Source: Nitrososphaerota archaeon
Lineage (GTDB): Archaea > Thermoproteota > Nitrososphaeria > Nitrososphaerales > UBA213
NCBI GenBank assembly: GCA_002713325.1
Contig: PAWD01000008.1
Location: forward strand, 1 to 44,592
Direction: 5' to 3'
Length of the DNA stretch: 44,592 bases
The position numbers and the translations under genes were made by a program. Positions 1-9,703 of the stretch are shown piece after piece (within the stretch, counting starts at the first letter, position 1; every line of letters starts with the position of its first letter). Below the pieces are notes generated by a model. That model saw nothing but the letters and a program-made list of their open reading frames with translations, ran no database searches and had not been told where the DNA came from.

Positions 1-103
1 TGATCAGAGCAAGCAGGATGCTGATCAGAGCAAGCAGGATGCTGATCAGAGCAAGCAGGATGCTGATCAGAGCAAGCAGGATGCTGATCAGAGCAAGCAG
101 GAT
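1..103 (+). repeat. 21-bp tandem repeat, about 5 copies (tgatcagagcaagcaggatgc)
   Basis: Nucleotide-identical 21-bp units, last copy diverges at its 3' end; encodes heptapeptide DQSKQDA. Confidence 0.95.
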
Positions 104-112
104 CAGCAATGA
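1..112 (+). CDS. dnaK: DnaK (Hsp70) C-terminal tail, partial, truncated by window start
   Basis: Frame starting at nt 2 reads (DQSKQDA)x4[12 protein letters not shown]; stop TGA overlaps the dnaJ ATG (ATGA). DnaK identity is inferred from position directly upstream of dnaJ. Confidence 0.7.
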   Translation, partial: DQSKQDADQSKQDADQSKQDADQSKQDADQSKQDQQ

Positions 113-1224
113 GCAGTAAAAGAGACTATTATGAAGTTCTGGGAATAGTAAAGAATGCGAATACTGATGAAATCAAGAAAGTATACAGAAAATTAGCACT
201 GCAATATCACCCTGATAGAAACAAATCTCAAGATGCGGAAGAAAAATTCAAGGAGATTTCAGAAGCATATGCGATTCTATCTGATCAAGAAAAAAGGAAA
301 TTATATGATATGTATGGACTGGATGGTGTTTCTGGTAAATATTCGACTCAAGAAGATATATTCAAGGGATCAGAAGCCAATTTTGAAGAAATATTCAAGG
401 ATATTGGTTCAGGGTTTGGAGGATTCGGTGTCAGAGATATTTTTGAAACGTTCTTTGGTAGAAGGGAATCTTCTGGATTTGGTAGAGGTAGAAGAGGTCA
501 AGATGTTGTCTATGAAACTGAGATAACATTGGAAGATGTTCTTCGTGGAGTAGAACGAGAAATTGAATTATATAAAAATACAAGATGTGATGAATGTAAA
601 GGTTCTCGCTGTGCAAATGGAACAAAGCCCAGAACGTGCTCTATATGTAATGGTCAAGGCCAAGTAAAACATGTAATGAGCCAATCAAAATTCTCTACTT
701 TTGTTACCGTGCAACCGTGTAGAACTTGTAATAGTCAAGGTGTAATAATTGACAAACCATGCAAGACATGTAATGGTAATGGATATGTAAGAAAACCACA
801 AAAGATTAGATTCAAAATACCTGCAGGTATAGAAGATGGTAACATGTTAAAGGTCGAAGGTGCGAGTGAATCATTAAATGGTGAACCTAATGGAAATCTA
901 TATATAAAAATAATAATAAAACCACATAGAATTTTCGAACGATCTAATAGCGATATACTATACGAATTAAATATACCATTTTCCAAACTTGCTCTAGGTG
1001 ATGAGGTGAAAGTACCAACACTTGATGGTAATACGTCATTAAAAATTCCTCAAGGAACACAGACAAATACCATTCTGAAGCTAAAGGGAAAAGGGTTACC
1101 AAGATATGGCTCTCATGGTAAGGGTGACGAATTTGTTAGAATTAATGTGGGTATTCCTACAAAGCTTAATGACAGACAGAGATCGTTATTAAAAGAATTT
1201 GATAAGGAATTTAGCAAAGGATAA
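109..1224 (+). CDS. dnaJ: Chaperone protein DnaJ
   Basis: N-terminal J-domain with HPD (YHPDRN), G/F region, CxxCxGxx zinc-finger repeats, C-terminal domain. Confidence 0.97.
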   Translation: MSSKRDYYEVLGIVKNANTDEIKKVYRKLALQYHPDRNKSQDAEEKFKEISEAYAILSDQEKRKLYDMYGLDGVSGKYSTQEDIFKGSEANFEEIFKDIGSGFGGFGVRDIFETFFGRRESSGFGRGRRGQDVVYETEITLEDVLRGVEREIELYKNTRCDECKGSRCANGTKPRTCSICNGQGQVKHVMSQSKFSTFVTVQPCRTCNSQGVIIDKPCKTCNGNGYVRKPQKIRFKIPAGIEDGNMLKVEGASESLNGEPNGNLYIKIIIKPHRIFERSNSDILYELNIPFSKLALGDEVKVPTLDGNTSLKIPQGTQTNTILKLKGKGLPRYGSHGKGDEFVRINVGIPTKLNDRQRSLLKEFDKEFSKG

Positions 1225-1812
1225 GAATTAAAATTTTATTTATGTTTTTTTATTTTATTCTATATGATATGTGATATTTGTTTAGTGATTGATAAGAACG
1301 TTTCTAGATCTATGAACTAGATGGAAATGATTCTCCAGGAGAACATAGAATATTTTGAGGGGAATTTTCCTTGGAAATTTAGTAGAGAAAGCAAATAACT
1401 CGATGATATGGTGTACAGGAAATGTTGACCATTTGCGTATTGATACTCATTAATAATATATTCTGATTACAAATCTATTATAATAGAATTCAGTAATACG
1501 AAACCATCAATTGGTAAAGATGATAAGATAACATTGAAGAAAGGAAGCAACTTGTAATTTATATCATTACTTTAAATAAAAAAAATCAAAAATAATTATA
1601 GACATTCCTTGGATCAATAATGAAGATATTCAGATCAGTGCTAATCAAACAAGAAAATATAATAATAGATAGAGTTGAATGAACTGATGACCTAAACAAT
1701 ACTAAATCGACTTGCAGAAATAGCATACTGATGATAACTTTCAAAATAACAGAAAAAACAATCTGGTGTATCCAAAAAGATCAAATAAAATGCTAAATAC
1801 TTTCAACGTAGT

Positions 1813-2409
1813 ATGAAATCAATGAAGATCGCACTCGATGTTGATGGAGTTTTAGCAGACATTATACTCGTATGGATAAATGAATATAATAAAAAATATA
1901 ACACAGTGATAGAAAAACAAATCATAGAGCATTGGGATTTTTGGAAGAAACTTGGAATAGACGAGAATGAATTTTATTGTCAATTATCAAACTGTTGGTC
2001 TCAATGGAAAGAAGTGCCTCTAATGGAATATGATATTGCAAATGCTGTCAATAAATTATATTCAGTGGGTATAGTTGACATTGTTACTGCCAGAGACCGG
2101 GAAAGTACAGAATATGTAATCAATTGGCTAAAGCATAATAATATAAAATACAACAAATATGTGGCAGTTCCAGATGGAAGGGACAAAGCTAATCTGGATT
2201 ACGATGTATTTATAGATGATTCACCGCACAATGCAGTAAGCATAATTTCAAAGGGAAAGAATGTATTACTTTACGATCAACCTTGGAATAAATCAGTTAC
2301 AGATAAGAAGATAGTTAGGATAAAAAAAATTATTGAAGCAGTTGACATAATTTCAAATTCACATGTCAAATTTGGCGATCAGTACAAGACGCAAAACTTT
2401 CTAAAATAG
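1813..2409 (+). CDS. HAD-family 5'(3')-deoxyribonucleotidase-like protein
   Basis: N-terminal DVDGVLAD HAD motif, VTARDR and IDDSPHN motifs. Confidence 0.7.
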   Translation: MKSMKIALDVDGVLADIILVWINEYNKKYNTVIEKQIIEHWDFWKKLGIDENEFYCQLSNCWSQWKEVPLMEYDIANAVNKLYSVGIVDIVTARDRESTEYVINWLKHNNIKYNKYVAVPDGRDKANLDYDVFIDDSPHNAVSIISKGKNVLLYDQPWNKSVTDKKIVRIKKIIEAVDIISNSHVKFGDQYKTQNFLK

Positions 2410-2511
2410 TTTATAACAAATATACTGATAATCATAAGAGTACTTTGATATCTTCATGCCCTACATGTATAACTTACAGATACAGATAATAGAATAGTCT
2501 ACACATAAGGA

Positions 2512-2536
2512 TAACACTTCTGTATAGGAAGTGTTA
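2512..2536. other. Perfect 9-bp inverted repeat, 7-nt loop (TAACACTTC-tgtatag-GAAGTGTTA)
   Basis: Direct reading; intergenic between the HAD gene and the nucleotidyltransferase gene. Confidence 0.8.
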
Positions 2537-2773
2537 CATTTATCATAGAAAATTACCTGCATTGTAACAATATGAATATTTTTTGATATTTGAAGATAAG
2601 GCTCGAATATTTTAATCTAAATCCAAGAAGAACATCTACAATAGTTATCTAGGAAGGTTAATTCTGAATATTGTATTCTTCCTATAAACCATTTCTAATA
2701 TTAATATCTTAACATAGATTTCTTTGAAATCTCTAGAGTGGAAAGAAATCATGAACTTAGCTGTAACATTTAA

Positions 2774-4258
2774 TTGGATGAGACCGATATTAATATTTTG
2801 CTGGAACTTATGAATAAAAATTCTAGTACAACTGCTAGAAGAGTAGGAAAAAAAGTTGAATCTTGTAAAGTTGTTATACTAGCTGGTGGTGAAGGAACTA
2901 GGCTTCATCCTTTAACTCTTGTTCATCCTAAAGCTATGATACCATTGGGTTCAAGTCCCGTGATGGAGAACCTAATAAAACATATGAAGAAATCTGGGTT
3001 TACTGATTTCATAATAACTGTAAATTATCTTAAGGATCAGTTCATGCATTACATAGGTGAAGGTTCCTCTTTAGGTGTAAAAGTGGAATATGCTATTGAA
3101 CCAGAAGGAGTATTCTTAGGGACTGCAGGTAGTGTAAAACTTGCGAATGATTTACTAAACCAAACTTTTATCGTACTTCAAGGGGATACATTCACTACTA
3201 TAGATGTAAGAAAGGCACTAGATTTCCACAGACAAGTTAAAGCAGATGCAACCATAATTCTAAAGGAAGTGACTAATCCATGGAACTATGGAACTGCTGT
3301 TTGCAACTCCGATGGAAGGATAACTGCATTTCAAGAGAAACCACAAAAGGGAGAAGAATTAAGTAACCTTGTAAGTACAGGTATGTATTGTCTGGAACCA
3401 GATGTACTTGACTTCGTATCATCTGGAGAAGTTGACTTTGCAAAAAATGTGTTTCCCAGAATTCTTGGTGAGGGAAAGAGACTATTTGGGTTTATAGGTG
3501 AAGGTTTCTGGACGGATATTGGAAGTCTGAAGGGATATCTTGAAGGAACTAAATATGTATTGGAAACACATGTTGTTCCAAGTGAACTCAGACGCAAGAA
3601 CACTTTGATAGGTAATAATTTATTCATAGATGAAAGTATTAAGATCAAACAACCTGTACTTATAGAGAATAATGTTACAATATCTAAAGAATGTCAGATT
3701 GGTCCGTATGTAGTTCTTCAGAAAGGTGTGAATGTTGATGAGAACTCAGTAATAGAAAATACTACTGTTCTAAAAGGAAGTAATGTAGGGGCTTTCTGTC
3801 AAATAAGGAAAAGTATTATCGGAGAACAGGCATATCTGAAAGACAGAGTTGTTGTAGAGAGTTCCATAATAGGTCCAGGAAGTATAATAGAAGAATCAGC
3901 ACAGGTCAAAAATGGTGGTAGAGTTTGGCCGGGTATAAAAATAACCCCTAATACGATAGTAGATGGAACGTTAGTTCTGCCAAGTGATAAGCCTTTCCTC
4001 TTTCATGTAGATATAGGCAAATATATAGGAACGACAGCTAATAATATAGAAGATTTACTCAGTATCCTACAGAACGTTGATATTAAATCGATAGAGTTCC
4101 ATCTTTATCGCGGAGATCTAGAGCGTTGGATAAGAGACGTATTCAAGACCAATTTACTCGCAGATAGGATATATAATCTACGAAAAGAAGAGCTCATAGG
4201 AGAACAAATTAGAAAGAAAATGATTGATCTAATTAGAGACTGGCTGAATCCAACATAG
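2774..4258 (+). CDS. NDP-sugar nucleotidyltransferase (mannose-1-P guanylyltransferase/glucose-1-P thymidylyltransferase-like) with left-handed beta-helix C-terminal repeats
   Basis: VVILAGGEGTRLHPLT signature, LQGDTF, hexapeptide-type repeats; TTG start directly after an in-frame TAA. Confidence 0.85.
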   Translation: MDETDINILLELMNKNSSTTARRVGKKVESCKVVILAGGEGTRLHPLTLVHPKAMIPLGSSPVMENLIKHMKKSGFTDFIITVNYLKDQFMHYIGEGSSLGVKVEYAIEPEGVFLGTAGSVKLANDLLNQTFIVLQGDTFTTIDVRKALDFHRQVKADATIILKEVTNPWNYGTAVCNSDGRITAFQEKPQKGEELSNLVSTGMYCLEPDVLDFVSSGEVDFAKNVFPRILGEGKRLFGFIGEGFWTDIGSLKGYLEGTKYVLETHVVPSELRRKNTLIGNNLFIDESIKIKQPVLIENNVTISKECQIGPYVVLQKGVNVDENSVIENTTVLKGSNVGAFCQIRKSIIGEQAYLKDRVVVESSIIGPGSIIEESAQVKNGGRVWPGIKITPNTIVDGTLVLPSDKPFLFHVDIGKYIGTTANNIEDLLSILQNVDIKSIEFHLYRGDLERWIRDVFKTNLLADRIYNLRKEELIGEQIRKKMIDLIRDWLNPT

Positions 4259-4288
4259 TTGTAAAATTTATTCTTAATATTAATTAAT

Positions 4289-4310
4289 AAATTAAATCAT
4301 TTTTTAATTT
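4289..4310. terminator. Putative AT-rich hairpin (AAATTAAA-tcattt-TTTAATTT) downstream of the nucleotidyltransferase gene
   Basis: 8-bp perfect inverted repeat about 30 nt after the stop, T-rich; function inferred. Confidence 0.35.
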
Positions 4311-4531
4311 GATGTAAAATATGTAGTTATATAGATGTATGAACAACTAATCTAAGAGTATAGTTAGGCAATGAACAAATTAACTGACCTATAGTTTGAC
4401 AAAATTGATAGTAAGAGTGTAGTAAAATATCCACACGTATAAGCATAAAAACACGCAACGATTCATATCTACTCACTATATCAGAAATACACGTGTTTAT
4501 ACGATATAGATTCGTTCATGTAAGAATACTT

Positions 4532-5512
4532 TTAGAATACATCAGAATCGTCAGAACTGCTTTCAGTAGCTTCTTTATAATTTCTTATTGTGCTAACATC
4601 ACCTTTCGTTTTCTTGGTAGTCGTAATTGCAGTTTTCATTTCATTTTCCGTCTGTACCTCCTTGACCGCAATTGAAAGTGTATCTTTTGTTCCCTCTTTC
4701 GATTCTCCGAACCATATAGTCTGATGTGGAAATGGTATCTCTATTCCAGAATTATCTAGTAATTCCTTAAGCTGTTGCATTATCTCAAGTCGTACTGGAA
4801 ACCATTCTTGCGATGCAACCCAGATCCGGATATTGATATTCACACTGGAATCAGCCAGTTCCCATACTATAATGCTTGGAGCCGGTTCCACAAATACTTT
4901 AGGATCTTTATCAACCATCTCCTTAATCAATTGTATCGTTGTGGTGGCATCTTCCTTGTACGCTATACCAACGGTAACTTCAACACGTCTTGCCACATGG
5001 GTAGAAAAGTTTCTTAGCTGTGAAGTGAAGAACTTTTCGTTTGGTATTCTTATAAAGACACCGTCGAATCTCCTCAGTCTAGTTGAAAACGCCGTAGTTT
5101 CTACAACCACACCTGCAACATTCATGTCAACCACTTCAATAGGGTCACCAACCTTTACAGGTCTGTCTATATGCAAGAATAAGCCTGAGATCAAATTTGC
5201 AACTATTGATTGTGTTGCGAAACCTATAACGATACCAAATATACCACCTGCTAATAATACCCCTGTAAAGTCAATACCCATGTTGCTGACGGCCGAAAGA
5301 GTAGCAACACCAATTATACCCCAATAAACAATTCTCTTAACTACGATCTCAGTTTGCGTTGGAAGATGTTTACCTACTAATCGTAACACAGTCATCCGTA
5401 TTATCCTAGCTATTACCACACCAACTGTGAATATTCCTATTGAAATCAAGAGCTGCAGGAGATCGATTTCTGTTCCCAGAACACTTATCATTAAAGGAAT
5501 GAATTCTACCAA
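4532..5512 (-). CDS. Small-conductance mechanosensitive channel (MscS family)
   Basis: TM segments then GIVIGFATQSIVANLISGLFLHIDRPVKVGDPIEV, the MscS pore-helix/beta-domain signature. Confidence 0.9.
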   Translation of the reverse strand: MVEFIPLMISVLGTEIDLLQLLISIGIFTVGVVIARIIRMTVLRLVGKHLPTQTEIVVKRIVYWGIIGVATLSAVSNMGIDFTGVLLAGGIFGIVIGFATQSIVANLISGLFLHIDRPVKVGDPIEVVDMNVAGVVVETTAFSTRLRRFDGVFIRIPNEKFFTSQLRNFSTHVARRVEVTVGIAYKEDATTTIQLIKEMVDKDPKVFVEPAPSIIVWELADSSVNINIRIWVASQEWFPVRLEIMQQLKELLDNSGIEIPFPHQTIWFGESKEGTKDTLSIAVKEVQTENEMKTAITTTKKTKGDVSTIRNYKEATESSSDDSDVF

Positions 5513-5513
5513 C

Positions 5514-6269
5514 TTAGAATCCCCATTCCATCACATACTTACCATCAAATTTTTGTTTGAGGTTAGTTCTTTTACCTACCCATTCAGCATTTACAACATC
5601 AATTTCAGTAACGGTTTGCATTAATTTGTGGTTTATGATTAACTCAATATCATTGTAATAGGCTTCATTCTTCCTATAGTAAAAATCTGCGCCTTCTATT
5701 GGAAATACTATACGATTTACTGTATTGATTTTATCAGTATAATTATGATAATGTACACGCAAAATGGCTTCAATATGCGGAACGATTTTAGGTATTTCCG
5801 CATGTATACTAGTTTCATAATACCTACATATAATCCCAAGTTCGGGAGTGCCATATAATGCATATTTTGGTTGACCAACGGAGAATGCATCAATGATTTG
5901 AACATCAGTTTCGCTAGAACGTACTACTCCTATCTCTATAGGCATAGTAAGATAAGCATCAATATGAGATTTTGGATCAAGTACCAACGGAGTTAATAGC
6001 TTCAGCATACTATGACTTCCATATTTGGATGGAGTGTTTATTGGTGCGATGGGAAATATACCCAGCGCGAGTGATCTGTCTGAAGCAAGGATCTTTTCTA
6101 CTACCAGATTTCCATTCTGAAAACGTTGATACTCATACTTGTTATGATCTACCCTAAACATTACGAGTTTATTGGGGCCAAAATGCTTCTCTACTTTTTG
6201 TTCTATAGTATATTCTCCATAGTGATCTGATTCTTCAATAACTTTCTCTGTCATATCATCGCTTGACAT
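5514..6269 (-). CDS. DUF432-like archaeal protein, adjacent to MscS
   Basis: Composition and position directly upstream of mscS (1-nt gap); family assignment from memory. Confidence 0.5.
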   Translation of the reverse strand: MSSDDMTEKVIEESDHYGEYTIEQKVEKHFGPNKLVMFRVDHNKYEYQRFQNGNLVVEKILASDRSLALGIFPIAPINTPSKYGSHSMLKLLTPLVLDPKSHIDAYLTMPIEIGVVRSSETDVQIIDAFSVGQPKYALYGTPELGIICRYYETSIHAEIPKIVPHIEAILRVHYHNYTDKINTVNRIVFPIEGADFYYRKNEAYYNDIELIINHKLMQTVTEIDVVNAEWVGKRTNLKQKFDGKYVMEWGF

Positions 6270-6463
6270 TAAACAAATATGGCATGGATTTATAGTTTAT
6301 AATTGTTCTCGTATTTTACAATCTTTATGGATAATTCGTATAATTTTAGATTAATACTCTGTAGATCTGTGAATTTCAAGTAAAACTCTGTCAGCATTGT
6401 TTTTCATCTATGTCATAGATCTTTAATGATTTTTGCTATATACTACCATGAATAATACTTTTC

Positions 6464-6703
6464 ATGCCATCTGCATATGTGTTGATAAATTGTGATCTTG
6501 GTTCGGAGGAAAATATAATCAAGGAAATTAATCTGTTGGATGGTGTCAAGGAAGTCAAGGGAACGTATGGTGTCTATGATATTATTACGAGAATAGAATC
6601 TGATGACATGAATGTGTTGAAGGATACCATAACATGGAAGATTAGAAGGATGTCAAAAGTGCGAAGTACAGTTACATTGATCGTTATAGAAGGACAGGGC
6701 TAG
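6464..6703 (+). CDS. Stand-alone Lrp/AsnC ligand-binding (RAM) domain protein
   Basis: 79 aa; AYVLINCDLGSEENIIKEINLLDGVKEVKGTYGVYDIITRIES matches the RAM fold pattern; no HTH. Confidence 0.85.
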   Translation: MPSAYVLINCDLGSEENIIKEINLLDGVKEVKGTYGVYDIITRIESDDMNVLKDTITWKIRRMSKVRSTVTLIVIEGQG

Positions 6704-6744
6704 CTAGTAATCAAGGTGTTATTTAGAAACTCTCTTCTTTTATT

Positions 6745-7797
6745 TTATGGAGATATTACTGCTCTACCTATTATCTTTCCTTCCTTCAACTGATTCAAGG
6801 CATCATTGGCTTCATCAAGTTTAAACTTCCTAGACACTATAGATCTTAGTACGTTCTTTTTAGCCAGTTCAACCAATTCCACCAGATCAGTGTATTTACC
6901 AGTGTATGATCCAAGTATCTTGAATGCTCGCAAGGGCATCAAAGCTAGATTAAGTTCTATAGAACCTCCAAACAATCCTACAAGAACAAGTCTACCACGC
7001 TTCCTCAGCATATTGATATCAGTTGTAACTGTTTTTGATGCGTTTACGAAATCAATAATCACATCAGCACCCATGCCGTTTGTGAGTTCCTTTATCTCCT
7101 TCACAGGATCTAATGTCTTGGAATTAATTACATGATCGGCTCCAAGTTTCTTTGTTTCATCCAGTCTTTTATCATCGATGTCAAGTACAGTTATAGTTGT
7201 ATTAGTTAATGCTTTTGCAAGCTGTATACCCATTAATCCAAGTCCTCCTGCACCAACAATTACAAGGGATTCTGCAGGTTTAGCATTAGCAATCTTTACG
7301 GCACTATATGCTGTAAGGCCAGAACATGCTAGTGATGCAACGCTAGCCGGGTCCTGACCATCAATATTAATGAGATATTTGTAATGTGGTACAAGAACGT
7401 ATTCAGCATAACCTCCATCTTGATATATACCAATAGATCTTGGTTTATCACAAAGATTTTCTTCTCCAACTCTGCATGCAGGACATATACCTTCACCTAT
7501 CCAGGGATAAACTAGAACTTTGTCGCCTACATTGAAACCCTCAGCATACTCACCCAAACTTTCAACCGTGCCTGCAACTTCATGACCTGGTGTTAAGGGA
7601 AATTTTACTCCACGATCTTCAACTTTCATGAATACACCTGCTGGACCAGCATAACCTCCGTCCCATAAATGCAAGTCACTATGACAGACACCAGTAGACT
7701 GCACTTTTACGAGAACCTGAACATTCCTTGGTTTGGGAATATTAAGATCTTCAATAGCGAGTGGTTCTTTTGGCTTAAGTATCCTAGCTGCTTTCAT
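6745..7797 (-). CDS. Zinc-binding alcohol dehydrogenase (MDR family)
   Basis: GVCHSDLHLWDGG, GHEVAGTVESLG, structural-zinc Cys cluster, GAGGLGLMGIQLAK Rossmann motif. Confidence 0.93.
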   Translation of the reverse strand: MKAARILKPKEPLAIEDLNIPKPRNVQVLVKVQSTGVCHSDLHLWDGGYAGPAGVFMKVEDRGVKFPLTPGHEVAGTVESLGEYAEGFNVGDKVLVYPWIGEGICPACRVGEENLCDKPRSIGIYQDGGYAEYVLVPHYKYLINIDGQDPASVASLACSGLTAYSAVKIANAKPAESLVIVGAGGLGLMGIQLAKALTNTTITVLDIDDKRLDETKKLGADHVINSKTLDPVKEIKELTNGMGADVIIDFVNASKTVTTDINMLRKRGRLVLVGLFGGSIELNLALMPLRAFKILGSYTGKYTDLVELVELAKKNVLRSIVSRKFKLDEANDALNQLKEGKIIGRAVISP

Positions 7798-8054
7798 ATA
7801 CTATACAGGATTTTACGATTTATTATATCTTGTCAAAATATTATTTATTTTTTGCAACATATATGATTTATAAAACTTTTAATTGTTATTCTGATAGTAA
7901 ACAGTATTATTGATATGTTTGTATTCCATTTGGAGATTCAGAATTCTTGCTAATAACGGATCACTTAAGAATAATTATCAAAGATAAAGTTGACTATATA
8001 GATTGAGATAATAGAGCTGTTTGTTGATATAAATGAGAATTTAACTATTGTTGA

Positions 8055-8729
8055 ATGAGTGAAGAGGAGAATGTGCAACACCTACCTGCACAAGTAACCA
8101 TATCAAAACCTCCATTGAATATACTGTTCAATCCCAACATAGTAGGTAAGAAGAATGTTTGGGATATCGATATAACGTCATTATTAGAAAAACTTCTTGT
8201 AATACTTAATGCTGCTGGAAATAAGGATCTGAGGCTTTGTGGAGTTGCTGCTTTATCCTCTGCCATGATCCTGCGATTAAAGGTAGAAAGTATCTTTGCG
8301 CTTGAAAAGATAGCTATGCAACACAAGTCCACACCCGACAGAAGTATACTCGAAAATCTCGAAGTACTCGACATGCCATATAGATATGAAGCAACATATC
8401 CTGTTTCATTAGAAGACTTACTAGGCGTTCTTGAAAATATGCTGGGACGGATAACCAATCCAAAGAAAAAGGAGTTAGAAATAGAACCTATAGAAAGCAG
8501 TGAACTTGACAAATATCTTGTAACATTCGACCAGTTATTAGAAAAATACAAGGATATGCTCCTTACAAATATACAGACAACAAAAACATTGGTATTCAGT
8601 GAATTCATTAAAGGTATGGAATCTATAGAAGTAGCACGTTACTTTGTGGGAATGCTATACCTTGCTATGTATAACAAAATAGATGTAGAACAAATTGATG
8701 ATGACATAAAGTTGATTCTCAAAGAATAG
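8055..8729 (+). CDS. scpA: Segregation and condensation protein ScpA-like
   Basis: N-terminal PPLNILFNPNIVGKKNVWDIDITSLLEKLL kleisin-like pattern; followed by ScpB. Confidence 0.7.
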   Translation: MSEEENVQHLPAQVTISKPPLNILFNPNIVGKKNVWDIDITSLLEKLLVILNAAGNKDLRLCGVAALSSAMILRLKVESIFALEKIAMQHKSTPDRSILENLEVLDMPYRYEATYPVSLEDLLGVLENMLGRITNPKKKELEIEPIESSELDKYLVTFDQLLEKYKDMLLTNIQTTKTLVFSEFIKGMESIEVARYFVGMLYLAMYNKIDVEQIDDDIKLILKE

Positions 8730-8750
8730 ATTGTAAAAAAAATTTACAAT
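8730..8750. other. Perfect 8-bp inverted repeat (ATTGTAAA-aaaaa-TTTACAAT) between scpA and scpB
   Basis: Direct reading; begins immediately after the scpA stop. Confidence 0.75.
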
Positions 8751-8807
8751 TGGATCAATTAGCCATGAAAAGATCTTTTAAATGCTCTCTAGGGTAGGAA
8801 CAAATGT

Positions 8808-9380
8808 ATGCGTGATAGAAATATAGAAATGCTAGCAAGGATAGAAGCTGCATTATATGCTTCTGGTAGGCCCTTGAGTTTAGAAGAACTACAGAAAGCT
8901 GCAGGCACAGATTCTAGTAATAAAGCAATAAAGATGGCTAGAGAACTTGCTCAGACGATTAATTCATATTTACATGCTCTAGAACTCATAGAGTTGCAGG
9001 ATGGTTCGTTTGCACTGCAATTAAAATTACAATATAATAACGTGGTAAGGAAATTTGCCACAAAACCATTTCTTTCGCATGCAACGCTCAAAACCCTCTC
9101 ATGTGTTGCTTATATGCAGCCAGCTACCTCAAAACAATTGGTTGAAATACGTGGAAGTCAGGTGTATGGACATCTTAAACTGCTAGTCCAATCAGGTTTT
9201 CTTACATATCAGAGACTGGGCCGCCTGAAAATATATCAAACCACAAAGAAGTTCCAAGACTACTTTGGAATAGATGGGAATCTGGACAAACTTAAGAAGA
9301 AATTGGTAAAGGAGATAAAAGGCAAGAATACTACTGTTACACAACCAAAACTAGAAAAAACCATTGAAAATCCTATATAA
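8808..9380 (+). CDS. scpB: Segregation and condensation protein ScpB-like
   Basis: ARIEAALYASGRPLSLEELQKA and winged-helix pattern VAYMQPATSKQLVEIRGSQVYGHLKLLVQSGFLTYQRLGR. Confidence 0.85.
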   Translation: MRDRNIEMLARIEAALYASGRPLSLEELQKAAGTDSSNKAIKMARELAQTINSYLHALELIELQDGSFALQLKLQYNNVVRKFATKPFLSHATLKTLSCVAYMQPATSKQLVEIRGSQVYGHLKLLVQSGFLTYQRLGRLKIYQTTKKFQDYFGIDGNLDKLKKKLVKEIKGKNTTVTQPKLEKTIENPI

Positions 9381-9496
9381 AACCAATCATGGTACCGATG
9401 TTATGAACAAGGGATTTAATCCATTTGTCATTCATCTGAAAAAAATGGTATTATGATACACTAACTATATATATCAAAATTTTTGCATTATATAAT

Positions 9497-9628
9497 ATGC
9501 CAGAAAGAACCATGCCTATATGCTTCACTAAGGAACAACTTGAAGAGATCGAGAAATATGCAAAGGTAAAAAGAATGATTAATCTCAGTCAGGCTGTAGA
9601 GGATATAATTAATAACAATAAAGAGTAA
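9497..9628 (+). CDS. Small ribbon-helix-helix (CopG-like) protein, 43 aa
   Basis: MPERTMPICFTKEQLEEIEKYAKVKRMINLSQAVEDIINNNKE; ctatatata TATA-like box about 25-30 nt upstream of ATG; too short for the ORF track. Confidence 0.65.
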   Translation: MPERTMPICFTKEQLEEIEKYAKVKRMINLSQAVEDIINNNKE

Positions 9629-9703
9629 TAATATTATTTTCTCTGTTTTCTATGAATTTCATTTATATTCGTAAATAGAAATGCAAATAAAGCCCTTCCA
9701 CAG

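Noticed and set aside
1-112. CRISPR-like interpretation of the 21-bp tandem array
   Set aside because: No spacers between units; direct head-to-tail coding repeat in frame with a heptapeptide
233-526. 97-aa plus-strand ORF inside dnaJ
   Set aside because: Fully contained in a confidently identified gene; low-complexity out-of-frame translation
1680-1740. Two ctgatga motifs in the dnaJ downstream gap as a C/D sRNA
   Set aside because: No proper D box at guide distance after either motif and no terminal stem
4833-5327. 164-aa plus-strand ORF opposite mscS
   Set aside because: Antisense shadow ORF of a clear MscS gene; no recognisable domain
8045-8608. 187-aa minus-strand ORF opposite scpA
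   Set aside because: Antisense shadow, Ser-rich and no domain; the plus-strand ORF has ScpA pattern and neighbours scpB
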